From Typhlomys cinereus (Eukaryota; Chordata; Mammalia; Rodentia; Platacanthomyidae): a stretch of 64,000 bases of DNA. This document shows, one piece after another, positions 44,801-58,570 of the stretch (the first letter of the stretch is position 1; each line of letters starts with the position of its first letter). The stretch is from NCBI GenBank assembly GCA_023101885.1, contig JALPQD010000004.1, forward strand, positions 16,024,688 to 16,088,687. Reading direction: 5' to 3'. A model generated the notes under the pieces. It ran no database searches. It was not told the origin of the DNA and saw nothing but the letters and a program-made list of their open reading frames with translations. The position numbers and the translations under genes are program-made.

Positions 44801-46894
44801 ATTTACGTTGATAAATCAGATTTAATTTATAGGCCATTTCATCTTGAAAGACAGTTTATTGTTCAGTCACAACAAATTTTACTTCAATATTGATAAGTCA
44901 AATTTCCAAAGAGTTTGAAGCCATACAAATGTACGACCAACCTCTAACTTTGTCAATATGCTAATATACACATGTCTGGTTCATTTCCCTAAATTCAGAA
45001 ATAGAAACAATTATTTAATGAAACAGTTTACTTTTTAATTTTTTTGGAAATTTGTACAATCTACTTTAATCTTTCAGAGCACTTTATCATTCTTTCATAT
45101 CCATATTTCATCTTGTTTGCATCTAGCAAAATGCCAATTTCAGCAATATCTTAGTTGTTCCTAGGTAGTAGGATGCTTAATAGGATAAGGTGTTGGAACT
45201 GTTATAAACACAGCTATATCTCCAATAACCTACCTTTTCAGGATATGCGAATTTTCTTTGATTTTAAAAAGAACATAATTAAATAAAAAAGATAATTGTT
45301 TCAAATTACACAATAATAGACACATCCTTTCAGAGTCGATTGGCACAACACTCTGCTGTTAAGTCTCTGTAGTGAACCTCATTGAAACTGCATCATTTTA
45401 TCTCTAATATAACTTGTTATTTCTGTGGAAGTCTTGTGAAATAGGATAAATTTTCAATCTGTGTTTGCACCATTTGTACTGTCTTCTAGATGGTAGATTT
45501 CAACAGATCTTTAAGTACTATTGGAAAAAGAAGATTATTCAGGAAGCTCATGAAATGTACATGATGTATAATGACTCTCCCTGGGGCTATGAGTAGCAAA
45601 TACTTATCTAGAAAAAGAAGACTCTACAGGGGGATCTGCCTGCAAATTCAACAGGACTTTTGTGATGTACCTTTCATGAGATGTTATCCATGCCAGTATG
45701 GAATTTTTCAGTGATACAGCTGCTTTCAAGTTGTTCATGCTTCTATAAGTAGCTCTAATACAACTCATTAGTTCACCAAGATTTGAATGGAAGTGTTACT
45801 TTAGTGTTTACTTCAGTCTTTATCTATAGTGAAATTGAATAAAATTAGTTCCCTCAGTAAAGGGTGACACAAAAGTTTATACCCAGTCAGATGACTCAAA
45901 AATAGGAGAAAAGAAAAGGAGCAGTTATGTGATCTTGCTCTGCAAGATAGGATATGTGACTGAAGCAGAGTGATTTGAGAAGCAATTTTAGGCTGTCCTT
46001 CCTGATGTGGCATAAAATCTCATACCTTCATGGTGTAGTGGAAAGTATACAGCTTCTACTATAGATAATAAGACATTCCTCTCCAAGGTATGTTAGTGAT
46101 ATATGAGATCTACAAGTATAGAGATACTGCATGAATAACTGAGGAACTTAAAACTATATCTCAATCACTAAAAGTAAACAACTATATAGCACATTTAAGC
46201 ATGCTGTGGAGACAATTTTGGGACTTCTGCAGTAACCATGAGTCATGCAATTGAAGTTGCAGTGTCTGTTCAGAAAGGTCTTGACCACCTAGGGAGCAAT
46301 TGCAATGGGAAAAGACAAGAAAATACTGTCTTCTGCATTAACTTCTACTTTAGAAGGAAAAGAGAATAATGGAGAAATGACATGGAGGTACTAGAGTGCT
46401 ATTTCTTACAATTGATGAGGCATAAAGAAAAATTATGTACAAATTTGATCTGGGATAACACATCCTTCGAGGATCTATAATCTTGGGATCCATGGGAAGA
46501 TTCAGAGAATGAGAATAGAGAAAGCCAAGCAGAACTGAGGAAAGATACCCGCCACCTGACCATTAGTACCAAGAAAAAGAAAACCAATAGTTCAGCATGT
46601 AGTGAAGGCTTTAATAATGACCCAGTACAGAAAACAATAATAAGGGAACACTCAGCATATGAGCTGCTCCATTGAGGCAAATGTTTAAATGATAATTACA
46701 GTAGCCTTTCACAGAATCTAGGTCATGAGAGTGAGATAGAATTGATCTGAATGTCACTGAAGTAGAGAAACAATATGACTACTCATCCTACCTTGAAACA
46801 GAGACTTCAGAGTCTAAAGGCAATACAAGAGAAATCTGTTCCTGATTTCTCCTAGGAGCCATTAGGAATACTTGGTTGACATGGCTGAATTCTC
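41898..46894. other. Unassigned, repeat-poor DNA
   Basis: About 5 kb in which I recognise no gene or transposon. 42480-42800 and 43560-44110 are less AT-rich. Around 46380-46850 the plus frame starting near 46386 has relatively few stops (64 codons open between stops at about 46480 and 46674) but no motif I know. Confidence 0.5.
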
Positions 46895-47252
46895 CATTGT
46901 TGTAATGAGACAATACTGAAACACTCCTTAGAAGCACAAGGGAGATTTATTTGGGTTATGTTTCCAGAGTGCATACAGTCTGCATAGTGGGAACTGAATA
47001 GTAGAATGCATGACTGGAAGCACAATTAGTAGACTGGTTCAGGTCACTGAAACCATCACCAAGGCAGAAATTATAGCAAACTGAAAAAAAGTAGGACTGA
47101 GCCATCAAATCCCAAGGCCTACTCTCATGACACACCCTTCTACAGCAAGTCACCACTTCTTAAAGCAGCCACAACTTCACAACCTTCAACATCAATTCAA
47201 TATTCAAACACATGAACTTATGGGGCAAAATTCACATTCGAACCATAATACC
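46895..47252 (-). mobile_element. MaLR-type LTR, minus strand
   Basis: Read on the minus strand it begins tattatggttcgaatgtg at 47252, continues with the typical cataagttcatgtgtttgaata block of MST/MT-type MaLR LTRs, and reaches agatttatttggg-like and terminal sequence near 46895. Ends are approximate and the subfamily is not assigned. Confidence 0.65.
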
Positions 47253-48540
47253 TATGAACATTAAAGATTGAAAAGCACCAGAGGAAGTATTCTTGACACC
47301 AAGAAAATTGGATGTGAAAGATTTAGTATTTGATGTTCAGTTCACTAGGCCAAATGTACAGAATTTCCTGGAGTGTTAAGAAAGAACTTAATTCAGCAAG
47401 GAGGTAAGGGGTGTATTTGACTTCAATGGTTTTGTTCAGTCCCATTGTGGGATGTGATATCTGAAATGCACAAGAGACCCTAACTGACCTGAACAATTTA
47501 TGTCACAATATGAAGTGCTAAAATACCAAGGAGGGGATAATTTGTGAATAGAAAACAGAAGATGGGGTCTTTACAGGTCACTCAAAAACGATGGTGGGAG
47601 AAGCAAGATTTCTGTGAAACTATGTCTTGTAGATGCAAAAATTATTGATAACTAAATGCTATATCACTGTGCCTTTGGAAAGCTTCAAAGTATAAAGATC
47701 TTCTCCCAAAATGGGTGAAAGAAAGAAACAAAAGGCAAGAAGGTACAAGTGATACCATCACATTTCTTAGCCAGGAAAGATATCTGGAGTTGGAACATTA
47801 CAAATGGTCCTCTGTAGTTATAACCAAAGTTCACAGCAAGTAAGGGCCATACATTGTACCTGGATGTCTCACATTGAATAGCAGACTCATTGGTCCTTTA
47901 TTCTGTGCATAATATTTGTATTTCGGTAGAGAATATTATTATTCGTTATTTTAATGCAACTGTTATAGACATGAGTCAATGGACAATGGTGGTAGATAGG
48001 ATAGACCAGTGCAGGCAAAATGTTAAGTTATTTTATGGGTCAACAGTCAATGTCCAAGAACATGTAAGTATTAACATTTATCTCCTGAGAGAAAGTAAAT
48101 TGGTGCAGAGATTGCTTCTTCTGCTCAAGACACCAGTCATGTAGGTATTATTGAAAGATGGTGACTGCAATTAATCCCTCATGTTAATTGTTTGTCTTTT
48201 TACTTTTCTCTGTCTCTGTTGCTCTAGAGTTTTTTTTTTTAAGTTACAGAAGATTAAGAAATGTGGTGTCTAGAAACATGAGCAATTTTAGTGGAGCAAA
48301 ATGATTTAATTAATGCACAAAATTATAGTCCACTGTGGCAGGGAGTTATCCACATGGATTGAAGGACCTAGTCACTCCAAATCCAAAGCAAAAGAAGACA
48401 ATGACCAATGCATATCAGCTTGTTGCTAGTATTGCCAAAATTGCCCATAAGCTTTCACTCCATTTGTTCAATGTTTCATGGAATAGTCCAATTCACAGTG
48501 GACTGGGTCTTCCCAAATCAATTATGCTATTATAAACAAG
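47253..48540. other. Unassigned DNA
   Basis: No gene or repeat family recognised. An 84-codon plus frame at 47890-48144 has no identifiable domain. Confidence 0.5.
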
Positions 48541-48549
48541 GTCCAGCAA

Positions 48550-48640
48550 TTCACACACACAGCACACACACACAGACACACACACACAAATAAATAAATA
48601 AATAGGTAAATAGGTAAATAAAATAAAAATAAAAAAGTTA
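48550..48640. repeat. (CA)n and (TAAA)n low-complexity tract
   Basis: CA-rich 48552-48588 followed by AAAT/GTAAATAG units. It resembles the tail of a minus- or plus-strand SINE whose body is no longer recognisable. Confidence 0.8.
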
Positions 48641-49334
48641 TAGATAAATATTATGGAATCAGATAAATTAAAGGTCATTGAGTAGTGAAAGAAATGAGAA
48701 GTAGAAAAATAAGGCCTTGAAAAGAAAAGGAGAAAAAATAGGCAATAATCAAATACAATAAGATTCCATTAATACTTTTTTGGATGAGACAAAGCCTGAG
48801 CATCCTCAGTTGCTGCGTGACAGGCTCTCATAATCACGTGGTCATGCTCAGTAACTACCATAACTTGATCAATGTGGATGATGTTACAATGAACATGGGG
48901 ATTTAGACATCTCTTTGGCATACTGTTTTCAATTCTTAGGAAAAATATCTAGGTTAGTGAATCACATGGCAATTCCATACTGATTCTGTCTTTTGGAGAA
49001 ACTTCATTCCATTTTTCAAAACAGCTGTGCTATTTTACAATGGCACTGAAAATTTACAAAAGTTCACTCTACTACACCTTCTTAGTTTTTCATTCATCTT
49101 TTTGTAGCCATCTGACAGGTATGAGATGATGTATCTTTGCATGAAATATAGTAATCAGATATCTCAAAGATAATAGATTTCAAGTGTTCTTATAATGATA
49201 AAATAATTAGTATTTATGATGATGGATGTATTAATTAACCATAGAGTATCAATGCATGAAAGAATAAAATTGAGTTCCATAATGATAAAGTATTATTTGC
49301 TTATTGAAAACCCAAAAAAGAAAACATGTAGCTG
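48641..49334. other. Unassigned AT-rich DNA
   Basis: No gene recognised. 48790-49150 has phrases (gatgatgttacaatgaacatgggg..., catctgacaggtatgagatgat) that could be an ancient, very decayed L1 ORF2/3' end on the minus strand. Confidence 0.4.
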
Positions 49335-49540
49335 ACATTAAGATTCAGCAGGTGAAATTGTTTATGCATAAACCTGCCAACCTGAGTTTGATCCTTGGAG
49401 CAGAGGGAAAAAGATGACTTCCTAAAGCTGTCTTTTGACATCCATATTTGTGCAACAGAACATGGATGCCTGTTTTCTTTCTCTGTGTCTTTCTTTTTTC
49501 TCTTCTTTATCTCTCCATTTCTCTCTCAAATAAATACAAA
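49335..49540 (+). mobile_element. tRNA-derived SINE, old, with CT-rich 3' part
   Basis: tcagcaggtgaaattgtttatgcataaacctgccaacctgagtttgatcc gives a decayed tRNA head and B-box. A tctttctctgtgtc-type CT-rich stretch and a caaataaatac tail follow. The shape differs from the CA-tailed family elsewhere in the window. Confidence 0.6.
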
Positions 49541-50069
49541 CAACTAAAATATTCCAATGAAAATATATACTCAAAGAAGAGAAGTATTTGCCTAAGAGTA
49601 TTCACTATTTTTGGATAAATGAAAAGATGTGGGATTTAATTCAAGGAAGAGACATCATTTCCCAGTGAAAATTTAGATAGCTGTTGGGATTATATGTGTA
49701 AGGTTTAAGGAATTCAACTATGTAAAGTCAAATACATTTATCATGCAGAGGGAAATATTCACTGAGTTCAGTAAGAGAGAAAAATAAAACAAATGAGTTA
49801 TAAAAATAAATGCCAATATTAGGCTTTTATCATGTAAAAATGGATCTTCAAATTCTCCTACATATTGTGAGTCTCTGAAAATTTTGCTTCATATTCTGTT
49901 CAAAATATTCTCTTAGTTTTTTTGGAAAATAGGTGAGAATAAAGTTAACTGATTGGCACAAGAAAAAAGTAAATAAATTCCTGGAGAAGAAAATTTGGTA
50001 AAAGTCTTCTTAATCAGAATTTCTCTTTGATTGTAAAAAGAAATTGCATTACTTAGCTTACTGAACTTA
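49541..50069. other. Unassigned AT-rich DNA
   Basis: Nothing recognised. Confidence 0.6.
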
Positions 50070-50180
50070 TTTTCCTTTTCCTTCTTTCCTTCGTTCTTCC
50101 GTCTCTCTTTCCTTCTTTCTTCCTTTTCTTGTTTTCCTACTTCTTCTCTTCCTCTTCACCTCTTCTTCCTTCTTCTTATG
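50070..50180. repeat. Polypyrimidine tract
   Basis: About 110 bp of almost pure C/T with imperfect TTCC and TCTTC units. Confidence 0.85.
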
Positions 50181-51781
50181 TTTTGCTGATTTTCTAAATA
50201 TTCAGTCCATAAATACTGTATTTCACTGTGACTGTGTTACTTTTATAATGTGAAAATATCAATGATATTCTTCAACCATGCCATTCTTTGATGTGATGTC
50301 TTGGAAGTTTTCCACAGACACACTTTTCTATTTAAATATTCAGGCCATAATGTGAAGTTACATTTCTGTGGCTGATTTACTCATTGCCTTTCAGAGGTTC
50401 CCAGTTAAATTTTTATGTTCACATTTAAGAACTAAAATGCAGATTTTGATTTAAGGCTCTTAAAATAGTCAAAGGTCATTTTCTTTATCACATCATAAAA
50501 TATAAGAAATAGTGGAATATTTGAACTAACTGGAGACTACTCACTTAGAGATAAATTGAATCTATAAAGTCAGTGGTTAAAATTTACAAATTCTTAAATC
50601 TCCAAAAGTGTCAGAGGGACATAGTCAAAAGAAGGTGCCTATGACATGGTAACGTTAGCTGACAGAGTAATTTATGAGCTTGAGTTGGGGCCACTACTGA
50701 AACTGTGGAACTTAAAATATTTTGGCAGAAGCTAGATTTTGGCAGTAAGGTTAGTTAATGGGAACTGACTTACCATACAATTTATTAAAAAAAGAGAAGA
50801 ATATGTAAAAATTAGAACACAAAGATAAGCTCTAGCTGCAAAATCCTATAGCATGAATGATAAATATTGTTTTAAAAACTATATATTCAAAAGGGGGTTT
50901 GAGAAGTCAACACACTAAGCCAAAGGAATGTCTCAAAAAATTCCAGTGATACACACATTCTCTCAATCCATTTTATCGGAAGGTAAAATGAATGACTCCA
51001 TGGTAATTGGATTAGTCTCTGATCATCTTCCATATGAAATATTTCTGATTTATCTATTATTTTAAATATTAATTTAAAAAGAAAGCTCATATTTGATTTC
51101 ATTACTCAGCATGCTTATAACCCATGATGGAGAAAAGCATTTAAGAAATGAAGTGAGGAAGTTTAGTGATTACACATGATGTCTTGGATTGAGAATAAGG
51201 GTGTTGCATGTTACTCTGAAGTTACTTTAAACACAATTATCATATGAGAACTGAAGACCTCAAATGTCTGTAACTGTTCAGTTGATGGTGTCTCCATGCA
51301 GTCTCCCGAATCTTGGTAGCTACACTTAGTTGACATCTACTGCAGTATAACAATAATGTACATATCAATGCCAAGATGAATTTTCTAGGACACAGGTCCA
51401 CATAGCAGGTAGCTCTCTCCCACAGATGATAATTTCCCCTCGACAAGAGGCCACCAACTGATCATTCTTCTGGACTGTGTTGTCCTCTGTCAGCTAATCT
51501 GGATCCTGTTACAGCAATGTATTTGTTAATTTTCTCAACAAAGGTTTTAGAAGCTAGGCTCCATTTTGTTTTTTATTTTTACATTCTGTTCATATTGCTG
51601 AATAACATTAAGTTCTTCATTGTATTGTGATATTAAAATACATACCTGATGTAGTCTAAAACACCTTGATGTTAAAATAAATGTGCCATGTATTCTTCTA
51701 ATGACCATTTCAGATATTTGTCATTCACTTTTCCATTCATACAATTACTTACATCAAAGGAAACATAAAACACACTTTCTA
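50181..51781. other. Unassigned AT-rich DNA
   Basis: No gene or repeat family recognised. Confidence 0.6.
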
Positions 51782-53884
51782 ATTTTTAATTTTTTAATAA
51801 ATTTATAAAATTTTTATATACATGCTTCTTGCTTCCCTCTTTTCCCCCTCCCTTTATCCCTCCCTTTTCTCCCGCTTTCATACCATACCACCTCCCTCCC
51901 ATTCCTATGTGGGTACAGTCTACTCTCTCCTATTCTCCTATCCCTTGGTTCTATGGGTCTTGGGGTTCCCCCTTTGTAATCTGTTCTCATAGGGATTCAG
52001 GACTTTGTGGTAGATCAGGAGACCCTTCCTTAGGTGGCCTGCTGATATAGATACTCCCCTACCTCTGTATGACCCCTTGCCCTTAAGTATCTTTCTATCT
52101 GAAACTATTTCAACTGAGATCCATGCTAGTCCATGGGGGCATGTTGACATGTTCATTGTGCAGGTCTGATGAGTTCAAGTACTATTGTTGTGAGTTCTTA
52201 AACTGCCCTATGTTGAAAGGAGTGGCTTGTCCAGCTACAGAACTCTCCATATTTAGGCTCTTAAAGTCTTATAGCCTCCTTTTCCCCAAAGTTCCCTAAA
52301 CCTCTGAATTGGAAGAGATTTTGTTGGCCTGGTTTCAGGTGAACATTGTAGGGTTGCCTGTGTCCTATATTCAAGTTGTTTTTTGTTGTCCATTTTGCTA
52401 TTCTTGCCCTGCAAAGTGCTGCATCCTATCTTGGTGTTGAGATCCTCTTCTATCCAACAATACAGGAACTCTTAAAGAAAGGTTTTATATAAGAGAAGGC
52501 TTGAAGGAGATGGAGGATCAGGAGTAGGACACAGTAGTGGGTATGGTCGACCTCCAGGAAATCATCCTTCTGTCAACAAATCACTAACCTCTCTCATGAG
52601 AGGGAACAAATGACCAGTGTTTCAAATCAATCCAAACACTGATAATCAGGAAGGAGACTGACTGTGGATTAGATCAAAAGTCTCACTAATTATGGGTCTT
52701 TCTTAATAGTGCCCTTAATTCTCTGTACTTTGTTCCTTTGTCTTCATTCTTTTTGGTTCTTCTTTGTCCTACCTGCCTATTTCAAATCCTTTGTGGTTGT
52801 AAAAAGTAACATGATTTCCCCTTGAATATGTCATTATGAGGGCTTGGAATTAGGTTCCACTTATAAGGAAGAACACGTCTAGTCTAGTTTTCTATGCTTG
52901 GTATACTTTGCTCAGTATTATTTCTTCCAGTTTTATCCATTTGGCAGCAAATTTCATTAATTCATTTTTGATGTCTGTGTAGTATTCCATCATGTTTATA
53001 TGCCACACTTTTATTATTCATTCACCAACTTTTGGACATCTACCACTATTGTGAATAGTGCTGCCATGAACATGGATGTGCATGTGTCTCTATAATAAGA
53101 TGAAATATTTTGGGGAATATTCCCAGAAGTAGTATAACAGGGTCATATGGAATTTCAATTTTTAACTTTTTAAAGAACCACCATATTAATTACCATAGTG
53201 GTGCACAAGTCTGTATTCCCACCAGAAATATACCAGGATTCACCTCTCCCCACATCCTCAACAACATGAATTGTTGCTTGTCTTTTGGAATTTTGCCATT
53301 CTGACAGGTGTGAGAAGATATCTCAAGGTAGTTTTGATTTGCATTTCCCTGATGGCTATGGAGATAGAACATTTTTTAATGTATATATTGGACATTTCAG
53401 TTTTTTGCTAGGAAAAATGTTTTATGTTCCATGGCCAAATTTCTAATTAGGATGTTTATCTCCTTGGTGTTTAATTTCTTTTAGCTTTTTGTGCACTCTA
53501 GAGATTAGTCTTCTATCAGAAGAATGGTTAGTGAAGATTTTCTCCCATTCTGTAGGTAGTATTTTAGATGAACAAAACTCTTTAATTTCTGAGATCCCAT
53601 TTGTTGAGAATTGTTTCTAATTACTGAACTATTGGGGTTTGGTTAAGAAAGTGGTGCTCTCAGCCAAGAATTTCTAGGTAATTACCTCCTCATTCTTCTA
53701 GGATTTTTATAGTCTGTGGTTTAATGTTAAGGTCTTTGAGTTATTTGGAGTTGATTTTTGTGCATGGTGACAAGCAAGGGTCCAGTTCCAATCTTTTGCA
53801 TGTGGATATCCAGTTTTGTCAGTACCATTTGTTGAAGATATTGTTCCTTGTTATTGAGTTTTCTGAACCCCTATGTCAAAAAAT
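51782..53884 (-). mobile_element. LINE-1 fragment, older subfamily, 5'-truncated (L1-F)
   Basis: T/A-rich tail complement at 51782-51820, C-rich 3' UTR tract (51833-51905), then homology to L1-B and L1-C through the ORF2 C-terminus (for example tttgatttgcatttccctgatggct at 53333, cccattctgtaggt at 53543). It stops in ORF2 at the tatgtcaaaaaatcaca equivalent of 18168-18183. Divergence is higher than between L1-A, B and C. No clear target-site duplication seen. Confidence 0.9.
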
Positions 53885-53959
53885 CACATGAGTGGATGGA
53901 TATACTTTTAGAGACGACAATTTAAAGCACTTATCCAATAAACCAAAAAAGCATGACTT

Positions 53960-54050
53960 TATGCTTCAAACTTTATGTGTGTAAGTGTGTGTGTGTGTAT
54001 GTGTGTGTGTGTATGTGTGTTTGCACATGTGTATGTGTATTAAGTGATGT
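53960..54050. repeat. (GT)n-rich tract
   Basis: Imperfect GT/GTAT units from about 53977 to 54045. The complementary Thr-His frame is an artefact. Confidence 0.85.
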
Positions 54051-55079
54051 GTTGGTATATTTGAGAAGAAGGCAGTTAAACTGTGAAAAGCTATATAAAA
54101 ATCTTTGAATGTACATGTAGCTAAGCTTAACTATATTTCCCAGCTCTGCGCTGATTACAGCATTGTGGGAAAGCCTTGTCTTCTTGAAAATGAACAGCCT
54201 TGGAGGCATTTTATGAATTGCATACACTCAAGCCAACACCAATTACAAAGAAAACAGACTACCCTGTCTTTCTTCCTTGTGCTGCTTTTACTTAAATAGT
54301 CATTCAGGTGGAAAGATGCCAGCCTTCCTGCCCTGAGGCTTGTTCAGTGCACTCACAGATGTCTGGCTCAGATCACAAACATATACAACAGTATGGATGC
54401 CAGGCTCAGTCCCAATGCCAACCTCAGCTTGGGGATTTCACTGACATCACAGTGAAGCACAACAGTTAGAATGATCCACTGAAATGGCTTTGGGGTTGCT
54501 AACTCAAACATAGATCTCCTTATTGTTCACTTTCCTAAAAGGATTTTGCTTCAAAAATATAGTCATCACTGCAGCATTTGGTAGGAAAAAACAAAAAAGG
54601 TAGCAGAAGAATGATGGGTGAAGAAACTAGAGAGAGCTCTTAATTATTATCTGATGTTGATGGTGAATGATCTTTACACATATGCTAGATTTACAGATAG
54701 CTGAAGCTTAACTTTCCAAGAACCAAAGCTGACCATTTCCACAGAAATATTTCTGAAACATATTACACACATCTAGGCATTTTAAAGCAGAATGAGTTTA
54801 ATGTAATTTTAGCTTTCCGGTAAAACTCTAAGTATCTCTCTATATGAACAACAATCTGTTCTGTAATATGGTGAGACCAGATGGAAACTGTGGCAGGAAT
54901 AGATGTATAAAGGGCCACACTCAACTAATTTTTAGTTTTTCTCTTACAACCAGCTGTAGCCTTAGCTATTTTGACTGTGTCTAATCAAGCCTTATTTTAA
55001 TTTGCTTTAGCCAAGTGTTCTAAAACCTCGACATGAAGATAACAAGTCTTATAACCCTTTCCCCAAAATGACAGATTTT
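54051..55079. other. Unassigned DNA
   Basis: No gene or repeat family recognised; 54120-54490 is less AT-rich. Confidence 0.55.
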
Positions 55080-55084
55080 TCTTT

Positions 55085-55150
55085 TTGGTTTTGGGGATCA
55101 AACTGGAGACCTTGAACTTACTAGACAAGCATCCTCCTTGTCCAAATAGC
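55085..55150 (-). mobile_element. ID-like SINE, minus strand
   Basis: ggttttggggatcaaactggagacc...actagacaagcatcctc...tccaaatagcc is the complement of a decayed ID (BC1-type, tRNA-Ala-derived) core, with its A-rich tail complement (tttttctttttgg) on the left. Confidence 0.65.
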
Positions 55151-55924
55151 CTTATTGCAAAAGATCAAAATTAAGATAGCATAACCAAATTTTGATATTA
55201 CTCTGGAAGAGTACCATGCCGAGTAGGATCACTTAGTATTCATATATCGCATATTTATTATATTTCTATTCCCTTTCAGATCTGAATATGTATATCAAAT
55301 GTGAATATATATTATATTTAACAATTCAAATACAAAGGTCACATTATGGGTCACAAACATCACAACAAAATACAAAACCTATTGAGCAAACTCAAAGTAA
55401 TATTTTTAATAGGCAAACAAATAAAACTTGTCTTAATGATTTGCCCAACATTAAAAGTAGCTATTTTGTCTCTATTAATTAAATATCTTATGAACATCAC
55501 ATTATACTCTATTTTTAGAGTGTGTAAGTCCCCCTTTCCTGAGCAATGATGCAATATTTTGGGACAATCACTGCCAATCAGATGAAGTCATTTATATAGA
55601 ACCCGAGTACTTGGGAGAACCTATATGTTGGATTTCTTACATTGCTATATTGCCTGACCAGTTGTAATTTTATGCTTTTATTCAATAGCTTTTCCTTACA
55701 ATCCAAATTTAGCCATAGTTTAATTTTATAGAATCAAATCATCTAGAAAACTGTAACTAGTACAAGGAAGATGGTACTAACTTTCATGGGGCAACATTTG
55801 TCCAACTACTGACTATTAACTTTGGGAAATGTGAAAAAGAACTAGCAGAATATGCTACAAATGGACAGAAAGCAGCAAAGTCAGTAGATTCTGGGTCTGT
55901 GTACTCACAAGGAAGCTTATAAAG
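55151..55924. other. Unassigned AT-rich DNA
   Basis: Nothing recognised. Confidence 0.6.
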
Positions 55925-56285
55925 GTACGGAAGGAGCCATATAAAGCTCTCTCACAGGCTCATATGTTTGAATCCTTGGTTGTTATTTGGGAAGGTGATG
56001 GCAACTTTTAGAAGATGGAGTCTTTCTGGGTGGGGAAGGCATGTAACAGGAGGCAGACATTGAAGTTTGTTTGCCCCTCCCTGTCTGTTCTTTCAGTTTG
56101 TAGTTTGAACTCTCACAGCCTCAGTGATGGAAGTGACCTGAGCCGTATCCAGCTTCTCCCAACTTTTCCTGCCATAAAGGACTGCATTTTCCCTCTGGAA
56201 TCATAAAGTAAATAAATCTCTTTTCTCTTCTTTAAATATTGAGTTTGAGTGTTGTCTCACAACAACAGAGAGAGTAATTGGTACA
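55925..56285 (+). mobile_element. MaLR-type LTR (MT/MTC-like), plus strand
   Basis: tatgtttgaatccttgg, ttgtttgcccc..., cctgccataaaggactgcat, aataaatctcttttctc and the end tgtctcacaacaacagagagagtaattggtaca follow the order of MT-class MaLR LTRs. The left end is approximate. Confidence 0.7.
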
Positions 56286-58557
56286 AAGAATTACTGCATT
56301 CTGTGAAGCATCCCTGACAAGGCACTCATACCAAGCGATATATTGGTAGAGGGAGGTAGGACAATCACATGTCAAGGACACATACTGGGTGGCAGACGAA
56401 AATGATGCCTATTGACTGGTTGCTTTGATAGCAATTACAATAACGAAAGTTAGAGACTACGAATAAATGTTTCTAGATAAAGGTTTTTCTGAACACTTTA
56501 AATTTTCCATTGTCAAACAATTTATTTGACCCTTTATATGTAGAATTTTCTCTCTTTTCAAAACATTCCATATTATGCTCACATATCTGGATTTGTAAAA
56601 TCAGTACATGAAATATATACAATGTTTGGCTCTTACTAAATGAATCTAAAGAGGCTCCAAATTACTAAATGAATCTAAACATGTTCTGAAACAATTTCTC
56701 TTTTAACAATGAAAACAAATTCAGTTACCTGACATTTAAGTCTTTAAGACTTACCTATCAGCTTTGCCATAAAGATCAAAACAGGGAATGTATGTCACAA
56801 ATAGCTTAATATTTGATCTTTGAAAATTTTCCTCATTTCTTCTTTTGGTTCAGCAAGGCAGATGAAGGAAATAGTTCTTGATTTTATCTGACATCCAGAC
56901 AATAAATGGAAGGATGGTGGTGTGGTGTGACCCTAAGGACAAGCAGGTTGATTAGAATTTTTATTCGCCCTGTAAGAAATTCAAGACTCTGCATATCACA
57001 CCTGGAAGAGACCATCATCATTAATTGTGGCCACAGAATGAAGCAAGTAAAAGCTACCTAAGTATTCAGAGACACTAGAAACCAGAAGATAGTATCAAGT
57101 CTGATAATTATCTAGAGTTACTTTCACACGTTCTCATAAGGAAACAAAGTTCTGCAGATCAGAGACCATTATTATTGCTTACAAGAACAATGAAAGATAT
57201 TAATCAAGCATATTCTAATGCCGCTAGTAAAAGAATTAAATGAATAATAGAGTGATTAATGGGAGACAACAAGCCTTAAAATCACTGTCAGTATTTGTAT
57301 GCAGAATGCTTGGATAATTTAATGCATTAATATATCCTCTGTGAAAGCCCAGAAGCCAGAATTATCTTTCACAGGGTCACACCTTATTTTCAAGACTTTC
57401 CAATTTCTGGGTTAATTCTCTGAATTGGTATGCAAGTTATAGTTGTTGATGTAATTTTCATTTCAGAACTGAAGCCTAAACATTAAAGCATATCACAGCC
57501 TAGCGGGCTTTCAGTGAAATGTTAGACAGACAATGTCAGTTTTGATTGAGTTCTTCTTCTATCACAGGTAATTTAGCACATGCCAAGTCACCTAAACAAC
57601 AACAACAAAATCCTTGTCACCCCGGCTGTAATGAAATCTTGGGAGAAAAGCTCTACAAAGAAACAGAAGATAGTACAAAACAAGTTTATCAGAGAAATGT
57701 CAAGGAGGCAACCATGATTGTGAAAGGACATTCTTCTTCCTCTGCGTAATCTCTGAGCCAGGCAGAACATACTGCCAAAAAAGATAACTTAATAATAATG
57801 AATCCAGTTGCTTCCTTGCAAGAGATATGCCAGTATTAAAATAGTGTCTGGCAGCCAAGTACTGAAAAACATGGCAGCACATTAAAATTGGCCATAAAAA
57901 CAGTAAATGGTCTTAGAGAGGCATTTAAGGAGACAAGCAACTGCATCTAAATTGCCATATGTTAAAACAAGTATTTGAGTGGGCAAGGAAGGGAGTCTAA
58001 TTGCTACCAGTGGAGGTAACTGGCTCTGAATTGGGCCTAAGGGAAGGGACTGGATATAAAGGAAGACAGAGATTTGACATTCCAGGTTCTCTTTGCTTGT
58101 TCAGCAGTTCCTGTTTAAAACTTTTATTACTACTCTCTATATTGTTGTTAAGTTTCTGTATCTCTGCTTATTCTGAAAAGTACAGGCAACTGGATTCCTG
58201 GTCAGGCCTAATCCCTTTCTACTATACTGTCCCCTTGCAGCAGTAAATATCTCTCCAGTCTCCTAGTATGCAGACAATTATTGCAGTGATCCAGACAGAA
58301 GCTGTGGGCCAATGAATACTAGCACAGGAAAAGAGAAAAAAATTTTTTCCCAGATATCCTGCAAGCTGACTTTTCTAGAGGTTTCTGCATGCTTCCCATC
58401 AATTTCCTGAATATTTTCTGGCAGTTTCCACCAATTCTGCATGCATGATTTTTAGGGGTACCAATATTGGAAACCCTGATGGTACCCCAGTTTTGATATA
58501 CTTATTGCACTACTTATGGCATCCTCAGTCCACCCACCACACACATTTACCCCCTTT
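56286..58557. other. Unassigned DNA
   Basis: No gene recognised. A short direct repeat (ttactaaatgaatctaaa at 56633-56650 and 56662-56679) is present. 57990-58260 has a tataaa and looks somewhat LTR-like, but I cannot name a family. Confidence 0.5.
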
Positions 58558-58570
58558 GAAAGATGTGGAA
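58558..58570. repeat. Target-site duplication, left copy (SINE)
   Basis: gaaagatgtggaa, repeated at 58860-58872. Confidence 0.92.

Noticed and set aside
57990..58260. LTR-like segment with tataaa
   Set aside because: No TG...CA ends, duplications or family resemblance I could state with confidence.
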